Notes: generated from the sequence alone by a model not told the origin. A stretch of 64,000 nt of DNA from Neptuniibacter victor (GCA_027943745.1 AP025763.1:372001-436000); one strand, 5' to 3'. Positions 47,312-55,570 are shown, counted from the stretch's first letter. Numbers and translations: made by a program.

Positions 47312-47702
47312 ATCACCGGTGCCTCAGCATGGCATGCTGAATCTAACGCCTCTGATCGATATCGTGTTTCTGTTGTTGGTGTTTTTTATGCTGACAGCCC
47401 ACTTTGTTGAAGAGAAACAGATCGCCCTGCAACTGCCATCAGCGTCCACTAGTGAAGCGCTAAGCAATGAGGAAGTCGTCACGGTTAGCATCGATCAAGC
47501 GGGTATCTATTATCTTAGTGGCGAACCTATTCATGCGGATGTTTTGCAGAGTAGGTTAACGCAACTACTTACCCAGTTTCCAAAATTGATTTTGCAGCTA
47601 AAAGCAGACCATCAAGTGAGTTACGAAAAAGTGGTTCATGTATTGGATAGCGCCCGTATTGTCGGTATCGACAATATGGATATAGTCACCGAGTCGGAAT
47701 AA
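47301..47702 (+). CDS. exbD: ExbD/TolR-family proton channel protein
   Basis: ExbD pairs with ExbB. It has one N-terminal helix with the key aspartate (LTPLIDIVFLLLVFFML near residue 15) followed by a periplasmic domain (SIDQAGIYYLSGEPIHADVL). 133 residues is typical. It overlaps exbB by 11 bp. Confidence 0.94.
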   Translation: MEYKSPVPQHGMLNLTPLIDIVFLLLVFFMLTAHFVEEKQIALQLPSASTSEALSNEEVVTVSIDQAGIYYLSGEPIHADVLQSRLTQLLTQFPKLILQLKADHQVSYEKVVHVLDSARIVGIDNMDIVTESE

Positions 47703-47707
47703 TTAGA

Positions 47708-48562
47708 GTGCCGATTCCTGTTGTAAAAGGTCGTGGACTGCTGCTCCTAGGGGGGCTATTTTCATTGGCTCTTCATGGGCTTATCTGGCAGTTCCTTCAG
47801 AGTGAAGAGGTTAAGGCTGACGCGCAGATGACCCCAAACTATGCCCCGATGCGGGTCAGCGTCTCCCTCTCAGCACCCGCAGCGCCACAAGAACCATTAC
47901 CCCAAAAGGCTAAATCTAAGCCTCAGCCTCAAGCTAAGCTTAAACCTCAGTCTCAAGCTCAAATAAGCAAGCCCATCATTCCTAAGAAAACGAACATAGA
48001 ACAAGCCAAAACAGTTAAAGCGGCTAAAACTACCGAGCCTAAACAGATCGCTAAGCCTCTACTGAAACCCGTAGAAAAGACGCCCGTAGTTAAGAAACCT
48101 GAAGTTAAGACGTCTGAGCCGAAAGAAAGCACAGCCAAAAAGGCTATACCTTCAAAAGCTACACCTACAAAAGCCTCCTCAAAAGCATCTATAACGACAC
48201 CTGCAAAAGCGTCTCCTACAACACCAGTACAGACGCCTCTTACAATAGAAGGCAAAACAGTCATGCCCCTACTGAGTAAAACGGAGCAGAAAAACCAGCT
48301 GATAGCGGAACTGATGCGAAGAATAGATCAAAACAAACACTACCCCAAACGCGCCCTTAAACGCGGGATCGAAGGGCGAGTACGTTTCACTCTAGTGCTA
48401 GACCGCGCGGGCCAGCTACAGCAGTTTGAATGGCTAGAAGGCAACCGCCTGTTCTACAAAAGCACTTTAGATGCCGTAAAACGATCTCTACCGCTAAAGT
48501 TATCCACAGAGCAGCAGCCTCTGAGCCATCAGCTGGCGCTTCAATATCGGATAAGTCGTTAA
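47708..48562 (+). CDS. tonB: TonB energy-transducing protein
   Basis: TonB links ExbBD to outer-membrane receptors. It has an N-terminal helix (LLLLGGLFSLALHGLIWQFL), a long Pro/Lys/Ala/Thr-rich periplasm-spanning region with short imperfect repeats (KPQPQAKLKPQSQ, SKATPTKASSKAS), and a C-terminal TonB fold (HYPKRALKRGIEGRVRFTLV). 284 residues. GTG start. It completes the operon and would power the receptor encoded at 51.4-53.6 kb. Confidence 0.92.
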   Translation: MPIPVVKGRGLLLLGGLFSLALHGLIWQFLQSEEVKADAQMTPNYAPMRVSVSLSAPAAPQEPLPQKAKSKPQPQAKLKPQSQAQISKPIIPKKTNIEQAKTVKAAKTTEPKQIAKPLLKPVEKTPVVKKPEVKTSEPKESTAKKAIPSKATPTKASSKASITTPAKASPTTPVQTPLTIEGKTVMPLLSKTEQKNQLIAELMRRIDQNKHYPKRALKRGIEGRVRFTLVLDRAGQLQQFEWLEGNRLFYKSTLDAVKRSLPLKLSTEQQPLSHQLALQYRISR

Positions 48563-48879
48563 CAACTGAACAGACCTACTTAGCTGCTGTTTTTAGTGGT
48601 AGTCATTAACTGTCTAGCTGCGATATAGTGGAATTAGGTGGGTGATTGGAATACTCGTACCAAAGTCTGTTCAGACGGATATTCAGGATGAATGCCTTAA
48701 TCCTCTCTAGCTGTCCTAGCTTTTGCATACTTAGCGATTAGGTCTAGATGTGCCCTGCTTCTATGATACATCGTTCATCTATCCTTGGTTCGAAACGTAC
48801 TTTATAAGGTAGCAGAGCTTGCAAGCTTATGAACCTTGCAAGGGACTTATAATGAAATGTTAGCTCTCTAGGAGAAAAT
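48563..48879 (+). other. Intergenic region between tonB and the first cassette gene
   Basis: No gene is visible. CTGAACAGAC (48566-48575) and GTCTGTTCAG (48665-48674) form a perfect 10-bp inverted repeat 89 bp apart. The right end has nested palindromes (GCTTGCAAGC, CCTTGCAAGG) flanked by TTATAAG/CTTATAA, then GTTAGCT at 48859, which may be a degenerate recombination site. Confidence 0.6.
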
Positions 48880-49521
48880 ATGCAGTTCTGGATTTACAAT
48901 GAAACAAATGGTGATACCTGTGAGGGTGCAACTATTGGTGCGTCCATGTATGGCTTTTCCACCGACTTGTTCGAGGGTTGTAAGTACAACGCTCATATTG
49001 CTCATAATGCCGACCAAATTTACCAAATTCGCTCTGCTAATATGTCCTGTATTTTGTTTTCAGTTTCCGCAATTGAAGCTAAGTTAAATGAGCTTATCAG
49101 TATGTTTGCGTCTATTGGTGATGAAGATTCGATATGGAAAAAAGTTCAGGAAAAACATACGCGTAAATCGACAGCAGAAAAGTGGAATATGATCGTTAAG
49201 GCAACAGGTGGAAAGTGTTGGGTACATACAGAAGAGCCCTTTAAGTCATTTAATATGGTAAAAGCTCTGCGAAACGAACTTGTTCATTATAAAGGAGAGC
49301 TTCTGGAAAAAGACCAGGCACCAAACAAAAAAGTGCAGGAAATAATGACTGAGTTAGGTGTCAAGTCTGATGCCTCATTTATGGAAGACGAATGTTCTTC
49401 ATGGGTAAGTGACTTAATTGACTGTAAGGGCTTAGCAGGACTAGTCGTAAAGTACATCACTCCAATATATGAAAATATGAACGAATATTTGTCACATGAA
49501 GCGTTAAAACCTGAGAGCTAA
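48880..49521 (+). CDS. Integron cassette protein with HEPN-like motif
   Basis: I do not recognise the family of this 213-residue protein. It has a helix with SAIEAKLNELISMF (near residue 62) and LRNELVHYKG near residue 131; RNELVH matches the R-x4-H motif of HEPN-domain RNases. A good ribosome site (AGGAG) precedes ATG 48880. The stop codon lies inside the start of an attC recombination site, as usual for gene cassettes. HEPN assignment is inference from the motif and helical context. Confidence 0.75.
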   Translation: MQFWIYNETNGDTCEGATIGASMYGFSTDLFEGCKYNAHIAHNADQIYQIRSANMSCILFSVSAIEAKLNELISMFASIGDEDSIWKKVQEKHTRKSTAEKWNMIVKATGGKCWVHTEEPFKSFNMVKALRNELVHYKGELLEKDQAPNKKVQEIMTELGVKSDASFMEDECSSWVSDLIDCKGLAGLVVKYITPIYENMNEYLSHEALKPES

Positions 49522-49638
49522 CAAACAATTTAAGCGTGATTCCCCAGGCTTGGTATTTTGGGTTTGGGTCAAACTCTGTGTTTACGGCGCTCCAATTGAG
49601 TTTCGGGTAGCGTGGTTCACTCCTTAATTGGGCGTTAA
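49518..49638 (+). mobile_element. attC recombination site of an integron gene cassette
   Basis: The ~120-bp site begins CTAACAAACAATTTAAGCG and ends CTTAATTGGGCGTTA. The end boxes TAAC/GTTA are inverted, and CAATTTAAGCGTGA pairs with TCACTCCTTAATTG with unpaired bases, the imperfect stem with extrahelical bases that integrases recognise. Length and ends resemble Vibrio cholerae repeat-type attC. The next gene begins 8 bp after the site. No integrase gene is in the window. Confidence 0.85.
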
Positions 49639-49645
49639 ATGAATT

Positions 49646-50020
49646 ATGACTGATGATCTGCGAAGAAAAGTAAATACGATGAAAGCCGAGTTTGAGAAGC
49701 GCGAAAATGCTGCTCGAGAGATGCTCAATAACCTTGCAAAGAATAATGCTGCTATCGAACATGTTAATAATTTTGCTCGAGAAGATGCGATTATTGAAAG
49801 AAAAAGTAAACTTTCAGCGATTCAGATAGCTGATTTTGCCGAAAAGCAGACTCAGTTATTAGAAGAAGCTAACGCTTTGGCTAAGTCTGCTGAACATCGA
49901 GCAGCCGAAGCGGAAAAAGAGACTAAGTCTGCAAAACGTCATGCAGTTTTAGCGAACATAATTGCCTTAATTTCTTTAGCTATAGCAACCATTCAATACT
50001 TAGCGAGTGATGGCATTTAA
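49646..50020 (+). CDS. Small coiled-coil membrane protein in the second cassette
   Basis: I do not recognise this 124-residue protein. It is rich in charged heptad-like helices (residues 1-95) and ends in a single membrane helix (ANIIALISLAIATIQYLA). It begins 8 bp after the attC site and is followed at its stop by TTTAACAAGCTGCTG, which looks like the left end of a second attC cut off by the dispersed repeat. A tail-anchored coiled-coil role is possible. Confidence 0.72.
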   Translation: MTDDLRRKVNTMKAEFEKRENAAREMLNNLAKNNAAIEHVNNFAREDAIIERKSKLSAIQIADFAEKQTQLLEEANALAKSAEHRAAEAEKETKSAKRHAVLANIIALISLAIATIQYLASDGI

Positions 50021-50034
50021 CAAGCTGCTGTAGG
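50016..50034 (+). mobile_element. Possible truncated attC (left end only)
   Basis: TTTAACAAGCTGCTG at the stop codon has the form of an attC left end, but no matching right end (GCGTTA) follows; repeat copy B begins within about 10 bp. Confidence 0.5.
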
Positions 50035-50040
50035 ATAAAA

Positions 50041-50300
50041 GGGGGCAGGTCTTGCATTGTGCATTAGCCAAAACGCTTCCTGCTGGCACAAACTCAAATA
50101 CCTTTGACGCAGCCGAGTATCGCATAACTCATTGGAATAGATGGATATTTGTTTGAGCGGAGCGAGTTTATATCCGTCCCATTGAGTTAGAGAAACACAG
50201 TGCATTGAGCGAAGCGAAACAAGGAAAAGGCGGCTCAGGGATTCTTAAGGGAAAGAGCTGTTGTTTTCCCTTAAGGGCCGAAGGTCTAAAAGAAAAAAAT
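50041..50300 (+). repeat. Dispersed repeat, copy B
   Basis: GGGGGCAGGTCTTGCATTGTG starts a ~260-bp copy of the repeat at 16241. The long inverted repeat and the hairpins are kept; in the second hairpin two G-C pairs of copy A are replaced by A-T pairs on both arms (TTAAGGGAAA/TTTCCCTTAA). It ends without the GGCCAGTGGCC module, which appears separately at 51298. Confidence 0.88.
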
Positions 50301-50469
50301 CACATCTAGCACGTATTTTTATTAAAAGAATAAACGATAGATACTCTCCAAAATATAGAAAATCCTAAGCTATTTTTAAAAGGTTTTTTAATATAAGCTC
50401 ATTTGAATGATCAAGGATGTAGATCAACCAACACCGTAGCGACTAATCACTCATAAGGAAATGAATTTC
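50301..50469 (+). other. AT-rich upstream region of two small genes
   Basis: About 170 bp with A/T runs and no gene; a direct repeat GATCAAGGATGTAGATCAAC lies at about 50409-50428. It probably carries the promoter of the next two genes. Confidence 0.45.
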
Positions 50470-50826
50470 ATGTCAGACTTTGGCGGAATAACGAACGAAG
50501 ATGCAGAAAAAATAAAAGCGATTGTTAAAGCTTTTTATGGTGCTCAGAATGCCGAACGGGTTACCAAAGGAAATATCAGCGATAAAACGGTTCACTATGT
50601 CGCATTGCTACTTATAGAAACGGTTGATTGCAGCCGTTGGGTTGATGCGGTTCCAAATCCCAAAGATTTACTAATGCCAGCCAAATCAATACAAAAATGG
50701 GCCCTGCGTCTTATACGTAATGCGGGTAAACCATTCGTCTCTGAAACAGTAGAAATCAATGTTATGTGTAAAAACTTCAGAGCAGCCCAATTCAAGCCAA
50801 ATATCATGTCATCGTTAATATACTAG
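50470..50826 (+). CDS. Hypothetical protein, accessory island
   Basis: A 118-residue protein I cannot assign. It is soluble and helical (GGITNEDAEKIKAIVKAFYG, then KSIQKWALRLIRNAGKPFV). I choose ATG 50470 because AAGGA is 11 bases upstream; ATG 50461 sits almost on it. It precedes a lipoprotein gene by 10 bp with a good ribosome site between. Confidence 0.6.
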   Translation: MSDFGGITNEDAEKIKAIVKAFYGAQNAERVTKGNISDKTVHYVALLLIETVDCSRWVDAVPNPKDLLMPAKSIQKWALRLIRNAGKPFVSETVEINVMCKNFRAAQFKPNIMSSLIY

Positions 50827-50836
50827 GAGCTGCAAG

Positions 50837-51271
50837 ATGCAAAAAATCATTTCGATCATTATTTTAAGTATCTTGATGCTCGGTTGCTCCGCTAACCAAT
50901 CTATCGATATAGAACCCATCAATGGTATTAAATTCTCCCTGCCAATGGAGAGTAAGTTTCGACTACAAATGCAAGATGCTGAAATTTACATTTACCAAGA
51001 AAAAACACTGGTAGGTTCTATACAGAGAGTGCCTACAATAAGCGGTCATACGGCGGTCGAAGCCCTAAAGGAAGGCTTTACTGAAGCTCAAAAAGGATCA
51101 AACAAGCCAACGGTTATTGATACGGCTAATGATGGGTTTGGGTTCTCGGTTAATGTAGATGATTACACTACGTTATTTATCGCCAGTGATAATAATCAAT
51201 CACATTGGGCTGTAATTAGTATCAAAAGAGAGCATTTTGATTATCTAGTATCAAGGCTGCAAATTAAGTGA
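50837..51271 (+). CDS. Putative lipoprotein of unknown function
   Basis: The 144-residue protein begins MQKIISIIILSILMLGCSAN, a lipoprotein signal with LMLGC lipobox. The mature part contains IEPINGIKFSLPMESKFRLQ and shows no family I know. AGGAG precedes the ATG. It is probably co-transcribed with the gene before it. The nearby repeat module at 51280 lies just after its stop. Confidence 0.68.
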   Translation: MQKIISIIILSILMLGCSANQSIDIEPINGIKFSLPMESKFRLQMQDAEIYIYQEKTLVGSIQRVPTISGHTAVEALKEGFTEAQKGSNKPTVIDTANDGFGFSVNVDDYTTLFIASDNNQSHWAVISIKREHFDYLVSRLQIK

Positions 51272-51279
51272 TCTTAGTG

Positions 51280-51333
51280 ATGAAAGCCTAAAAGAAAAAA
51301 ACTCGCGGCCAGTGGCCCCTCCCACAATGAGTA
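51280..51333 (+). repeat. Short copy of the dispersed repeat (3' module)
   Basis: GAAAGCCTAAAAGAAAAAAACTCGCGGCCAGTGG is abbreviated here as its key parts GAAAGCCTAAAAG, GCGGCCAGTGGCCCCTCCCA and CAATGAGTATG; these match copies at 16150-16209 and 16480-16532. The left part of the repeat is missing. Confidence 0.8.
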
Positions 51334-51360
51334 TGAGGTAGCATCAAAGCCCCAACACAA

Positions 51361-51388
51361 AAAAGCCACCTAGCAAAAGGTGGCTTTT
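51361..51388. terminator. Bidirectional terminator between lipoprotein and receptor genes
   Basis: AAAAGCCACC and GGTGGCTTTT form a 10-bp stem around TAGCAAAA, with A/T flanks suited to both strands. Confidence 0.85.
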
Positions 51389-51431
51389 GGTTTCAGGGCT
51401 GGCTCAGCCCTCAGCCCTCAATTTTCGATCA

Positions 51432-53570
51432 TCAAAACTGATAACGATAACTCAACATCGCCGAGCGTGGTGCGCCTGGTGAAAATGACTTATCGCCTCC
51501 GGTATCTTTCTCTACTTCAACCGCGTAGCGCTTATCAAAAAGGTTTTGAATATTAAGGCTAATATCATGTGGGCCTTTGGCGTAGCCAATGTTTACGCTA
51601 GTGATAAAGTCATAACCGCCATACTTCTCACTGTTAGCGTTATCTAAGTAATACTCTCCCCAGCTATCGGCTTGAATACGCGCTTTGATTCCGCTGGGGT
51701 GGGTGTAGTCGGCATTGAGGCTGTAATAGTGCTTAGGAATAAACGGTAGTTGATTACCCGAGCGATCGTAGTTGGTGGGTGGTCCCATGCCGTAAACAAT
51801 TTCAGAAAACTCATTGTAGCTAAAGTCGCTGTAGGCATAGTTGAAACCAAGGGCAAGCTGACCTTTGATCTGCTCTTGTAACACCTGAAATGAGCCGCTG
51901 AACTCGATCCCTTTTTTATCGGTGCTACCCGCATTTTGATAGATGCTTTCGCCATTGGTACGGACGTTAATAATCTCGTCCTGTACTTCGCTGACATACG
52001 CATTGAGATCAAACTGCCACGCATGAGCACGGCCTTTTAATCCCATCTCTATACTACGACTGGTGGCGTTTTTAAGATCTGAGTTGCTTTCTAATTCGCT
52101 GGCAAAGGGGACTTGTTCACCTTGAGCGATATTACCAAACAGGGTTAGGTGCTTATTCAGTTTATAGCTAATACCCACGCGCGGCGAGAATAGATCGAAG
52201 CTATGCTTCATCTCGCTGTTGCCACCACTGCCAACATTGGTTACATAGCCACCCATACCGTAGTTGTAGGAGGTATCACTGCTCCAGGTGTTTTGTTCGA
52301 TAGTGATGTGATCAAAGCGGAAACCAGCATCAATCAGTAGCCTATCGTTTGGTCGTAAGTTTTCTTGGAGGAAGAAGCCGTAAACGGTGTTGATCTCGTC
52401 TTGTTCTTCTAGAAGTTGGCCTTTTCTATCAGAAAGAGTGCTTGTAATCACTGGGCCTGCAGTGGTGATATCAGCGTAGGCGTATTTTTTAGCGCTCATA
52501 TTGCGATCTTGGCGATAGGTGAGGCCGCTCACTAAACTATCTTTACCAATCAGTTCGTGGGCATATTCAAACTCTAGATCGGTCCCCCAAATATTAACGC
52601 CGGGGGTATCATTGATGGCACCTGTGACTGGGTGAAAATGACTCCAGTGGTTATAGTAAACACGAGGTTTGAGCGTTAGCGCACCTAGTTCGACGTTAAG
52701 CCGACTGTTAAAAAAGAATATCTCTGAGTTGCGGGCCGAATGTTTAAAAGCGCTGTCGTTGTTATTTTGTTTTCCCGTACGTTTGTATTCTTCGAACTGG
52801 CTTGCATTCATGTCACCAGGCAGGTTGAGCTGGGCTTTGGTATAACTGATTTCAGTTTCTAGCTCACTGTTTTCAGAGGGTAAGAAACCGCTTTTGATGC
52901 TGAATTGGTTGGATTCAAAATCGTTGTGCCTGCGCCAGTCATTATCTGCTTTGCGGTGTGATGCCGTGAAAGCTAAAGCGTTACCCGTTTCGGACATAAA
53001 GGCTTTACGCAGGTGTAGGTTGTGTTGGCCGAATTCGCCTGCACCTAATCGCAGTTGGTCTCTTCTGTCATCGAACACGGATTTCGATAGGATATGGATC
53101 GCTCCGCCAGTTGACCCCGTTGCGTAGATGTTGCCAGGGCCTTTGCTGACCTCTATCTGTTCGATGTCTTGGGTATCGATAAAGTCCATACGGGTGAAAC
53201 TATCGGGGTCTGTGATCGGTACACCATCTCTTAGGACCATTATCTCACGAATACCGTACTGTGCTTTTAAGCCTGCGCCTCGCACAATCATTCTTGAGCT
53301 GTAACCACCACTCGTGGATTCTATCAGTACCCCAGGGGTGCCTTTTAAGGCATCTGCAATGTTGTACATTTTTTCCTGTTCAAGCCGTTTCTGGTCGATA
53401 ATCGCGATGCTTTCAGGGACTTCTGCTGAACTTCGTTCGGTGCGGGTAGCTGTGACAGTAATGGTATCGGGGATGACGGCCTCTTCTGCGTAGAGTGTGA
53501 TGGGGAAAGTACAGGCTGATATTACGATAGCTATTTTTTTAATCGGGAAGAGAGTGCGTTGAGGCGTCAT
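51432..53570 (-). CDS. TonB-dependent outer-membrane receptor
   Basis: A 712-residue gated porin. The signal peptide ends ITLYA, followed by a TonB-box-like DTITVTATRTERSSAEVPES, a plug domain (GTPGVLIESTSGGYSSRMIV, RGAGLKAQYG) and a 22-strand barrel ending in SYRYQF with terminal Phe. The substrate is not evident. I start at 53570, preceded by GGA, not the ATG at 53585. It lies 2.9 kb beyond tonB, with the accessory genes between, and shares operator-like repeats with the exbB/tonB operon. Confidence 0.92.
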   Translation of the reverse strand: MTPQRTLFPIKKIAIVISACTFPITLYAEEAVIPDTITVTATRTERSSAEVPESIAIIDQKRLEQEKMYNIADALKGTPGVLIESTSGGYSSRMIVRGAGLKAQYGIREIMVLRDGVPITDPDSFTRMDFIDTQDIEQIEVSKGPGNIYATGSTGGAIHILSKSVFDDRRDQLRLGAGEFGQHNLHLRKAFMSETGNALAFTASHRKADNDWRRHNDFESNQFSIKSGFLPSENSELETEISYTKAQLNLPGDMNASQFEEYKRTGKQNNNDSAFKHSARNSEIFFFNSRLNVELGALTLKPRVYYNHWSHFHPVTGAINDTPGVNIWGTDLEFEYAHELIGKDSLVSGLTYRQDRNMSAKKYAYADITTAGPVITSTLSDRKGQLLEEQDEINTVYGFFLQENLRPNDRLLIDAGFRFDHITIEQNTWSSDTSYNYGMGGYVTNVGSGGNSEMKHSFDLFSPRVGISYKLNKHLTLFGNIAQGEQVPFASELESNSDLKNATSRSIEMGLKGRAHAWQFDLNAYVSEVQDEIINVRTNGESIYQNAGSTDKKGIEFSGSFQVLQEQIKGQLALGFNYAYSDFSYNEFSEIVYGMGPPTNYDRSGNQLPFIPKHYYSLNADYTHPSGIKARIQADSWGEYYLDNANSEKYGGYDFITSVNIGYAKGPHDISLNIQNLFDKRYAVEVEKDTGGDKSFSPGAPRSAMLSYRYQF

Positions 53571-53603
53571 TATTATTCCGTCCATAAAAGTCTATGGGCG
53601 CGG

Positions 53604-53681
53604 AAAATAGGTGAATTTATCTATGCCGACAATGTGACACAGTGTCGCGCGGCAGAGTGCCGCATGTGCGGATTTGTCGCA
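53604..53681 (-). promoter_or_regulatory. Receptor promoter with three 17-bp operator units
   Basis: On the minus strand TTGTCG (53627-53632) and TATTTT (53604-53609), 17 bp apart, form a candidate promoter. Directly upstream lie TGTGACACAGTGTCGCG (53633), CGCGGCAGAGTGCCGCA (53648) and TGTGCGGATTTGTCGCA (53665), all with G at position 4 and 12 and C at 14. These match the units at 43933-43983. Confidence 0.7.
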
Positions 53682-53759
53682 TTTTGGTTAATGCAGATAG
53701 AGAAATATGCGGCGTAATTTAGCGTCTTGTATCGAAGGGTATGTTTTTTGCGTTTAGCC

Positions 53760-54293
53760 TTAGTTGCCTTTGAACGTGAGTTCTCGCAACGGGAACTGGT
53801 TTTTTTTGCGGTCTTCAAAATAAAAGCTAAGCGCATTCTTAATGGTCGGGAAAGCCAGTTCGTCCCAAGGTATCTCTTGCTCGCTAAACAGTGCAACCTC
53901 TAAAGACTCGTTGCTCGGTGCGTACTCTGCTTTGTCCATATGGGCTAAATAGATGAGTTGAACTTGGTTAACATGGACGATGGAGGTCATTGTGTAGAGG
54001 TGGCTGATGCGGACCTCAGCGTTTGCTTCCTCGCGGGTTTCTCTTAATGCCCCCTCTTCAGCGGACTCACTGTTTTCCATAAAACCTGCGGGGAGAGTCC
54101 AATAGCCTTTCCTTGGTTCAATTGCTCTTTTACATAACAGTACTTGATCTTGGTATACCGGTAAGCATCCCGTGATGAGCTTGGGGTTTTGATAAAAAAT
54201 AATGTCGCAATTATCACAGATATGCCTCGGGATCGTGTCTTCTTCTGGAATCCCAATGCGGATTTTACCTGCGCAATTTGAACAATATTTCAT
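53760..54293 (-). CDS. Nudix hydrolase with N-terminal zinc ribbon
   Basis: The 177-residue protein starts KYCSNCAGKIR and ICDNCDIIFYQNPK, a four-cysteine zinc ribbon, then a Nudix box GFMENSESAEEGALRETREE (near residue 75). Family members hydrolyse nucleoside diphosphate derivatives such as ADP-ribose or NADH. The catalytic REXXEE is intact. Start 54293 has GAGG seven bases upstream. Substrate cannot be read. Confidence 0.87.
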   Translation of the reverse strand: MKYCSNCAGKIRIGIPEEDTIPRHICDNCDIIFYQNPKLITGCLPVYQDQVLLCKRAIEPRKGYWTLPAGFMENSESAEEGALRETREEANAEVRISHLYTMTSIVHVNQVQLIYLAHMDKAEYAPSNESLEVALFSEQEIPWDELAFPTIKNALSFYFEDRKKNQFPLRELTFKGN

Positions 54294-54426
54294 AACATAC
54301 CTCGTGTGTGAGTTAAGCATTCTATCCTGATCGTGATAATGAAAACAAAGTGAAGATAAATCTTACTTAATCATCTGGCCCGCTTAGAGGTATGATTAGG
54401 AGAGTGTTTATAAAAATGAAAACTAT

Positions 54427-55041
54427 ATGTTAACCAGAATAAGAAAACGTCTGATCGATTTTGAGCCGAAGAGTTTTGCTTCGAATCAACCGCAAGCGAG
54501 TGTTTTGATTGCGCTGACGGATCATGACGACCCCGAGGTGGTTTTAACCAAGCGTTCATCTAATCTGTCGACGCATGGTGGCGAAATCGCTTTTCCAGGC
54601 GGTAAGCATGATGAGACTGATCCTGATCTGCTCTTTACTGCATTACGAGAAGCGCATGAAGAGGTAGGGTTGGCTCCAGAGCTGGTTGAGGTTGTCGGTC
54701 CATTAGGTCAGGTCTTATCTAAACATGGTCTGCAAGTTACCCCCTATGTCGGCTTTATTCCTCGAACGGCTGAGCTGGTTGCAAACCCGGGTGAGCTAGA
54801 TGAAGTGTTTAGTGTGCCGTTAAGTTTTTTTCTGGAAGATCAGCGTTATTCGACGGATGAGATCTTATTTAAGGGTAAGACGCTATATGTTCCTGCTTGG
54901 GAATATGAAGGGCACGTTATCTGGGGATTAACGGCTTATATGCTGGTGGAACTGTTGAATGAAGGCTGCGGCGCTGATATTCCGATGAAACCAAGGCCGG
55001 AGTATAGAGTTCGCCATTTTTCTAATGATGTGAAGGATTGA
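54427..55041 (+). CDS. Nudix CoA pyrophosphatase-like protein (NudL family)
   Basis: The product probably cleaves CoA to 3',5'-ADP and phosphopantetheine. The NudL signature [19 protein letters not shown] precedes a Nudix box REAHEEVGL near residue 78, matching CoA-type Nudix enzymes rather than general ones. 204 residues. The ATG lacks a strong ribosome site. It is divergent from the neighbouring Nudix gene. Confidence 0.85.
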   Translation: MLTRIRKRLIDFEPKSFASNQPQASVLIALTDHDDPEVVLTKRSSNLSTHGGEIAFPGGKHDETDPDLLFTALREAHEEVGLAPELVEVVGPLGQVLSKHGLQVTPYVGFIPRTAELVANPGELDEVFSVPLSFFLEDQRYSTDEILFKGKTLYVPAWEYEGHVIWGLTAYMLVELLNEGCGADIPMKPRPEYRVRHFSNDVKD

Positions 55042-55043
55042 TA

Positions 55044-55568
55044 ATGTTGTATTCGCTGGAAGGACAAAAAGTTGAATTGATCGGAAATGAGCACTTTATT
55101 GCGGAAAATGCGACCGTTATTGGTAACGTTAAACTGCATGATTGCAGCAGTATCTGGTTCAATGTTGTTATTCGTGGCGATAATGATCCGATCATTATTG
55201 GCGAAAGAAGTAACGTTCAGGATGGCGCTGTTTTGCACACGGATCCTGGTTATACCTTAACAATGGGGGCGGATGTGACGATCGGCCATCAGGCGATGCT
55301 GCATGGCTGTGAAATTGGAGATGGTTCTTTGATTGGAATCGGCGCGGTTGTGTTGAATGGTGCCAAAATAGGCAAGGGCTGCTTGATTGGCGCTAATGCG
55401 TTGGTCCCTGAAGGTATGGAGATTCCAGATCACTCTTTGGTGGTGGGGTCTCCTGCTAAAATTAAGCGGACATTATCCGCTGAGCAAGTAGACGGCTTAA
55501 AGCAGAATGCGGCGCATTATGTAGATAATATGCGTCGATTTAACAGTGGATTTAAGAAGCAAGAGTGA
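55044..55568 (+). CDS. Gamma-carbonic anhydrase-like hexapeptide protein (YrdA family)
   Basis: A left-handed beta-helix protein of the YrdA/CaiE family: [35 protein letters not shown] with the metal-binding histidines, and [11 protein letters not shown]. Members bind zinc, but carbonic anhydrase activity is not certain. Start ATG 55044 has AAGGA upstream; 174 residues. It abuts the NudL gene (2 bp). Confidence 0.87.
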   Translation: MLYSLEGQKVELIGNEHFIAENATVIGNVKLHDCSSIWFNVVIRGDNDPIIIGERSNVQDGAVLHTDPGYTLTMGADVTIGHQAMLHGCEIGDGSLIGIGAVVLNGAKIGKGCLIGANALVPEGMEIPDHSLVVGSPAKIKRTLSAEQVDGLKQNAAHYVDNMRRFNSGFKKQE

Positions 55569-55570
55569 TC

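Noticed and set aside
47880-48260. Possible tandem-repeat array or CRISPR-like repeat
   Set aside because: The repetition is low-complexity coding sequence of the Pro/Lys/Ala/Thr-rich TonB spacer; no spaced identical repeats occur anywhere in the window.
50017-50205. A 62-residue minus-strand reading frame inside repeat copy B
   Set aside because: It lies wholly in the structured repeat, is not open in copy A in the same form, and has no ribosome site.
50405-50416. FNR-like TTGAATGATCAA upstream of the small accessory genes
   Set aside because: FNR half-sites TTGA and TCAA need six bases between them; here there are four.
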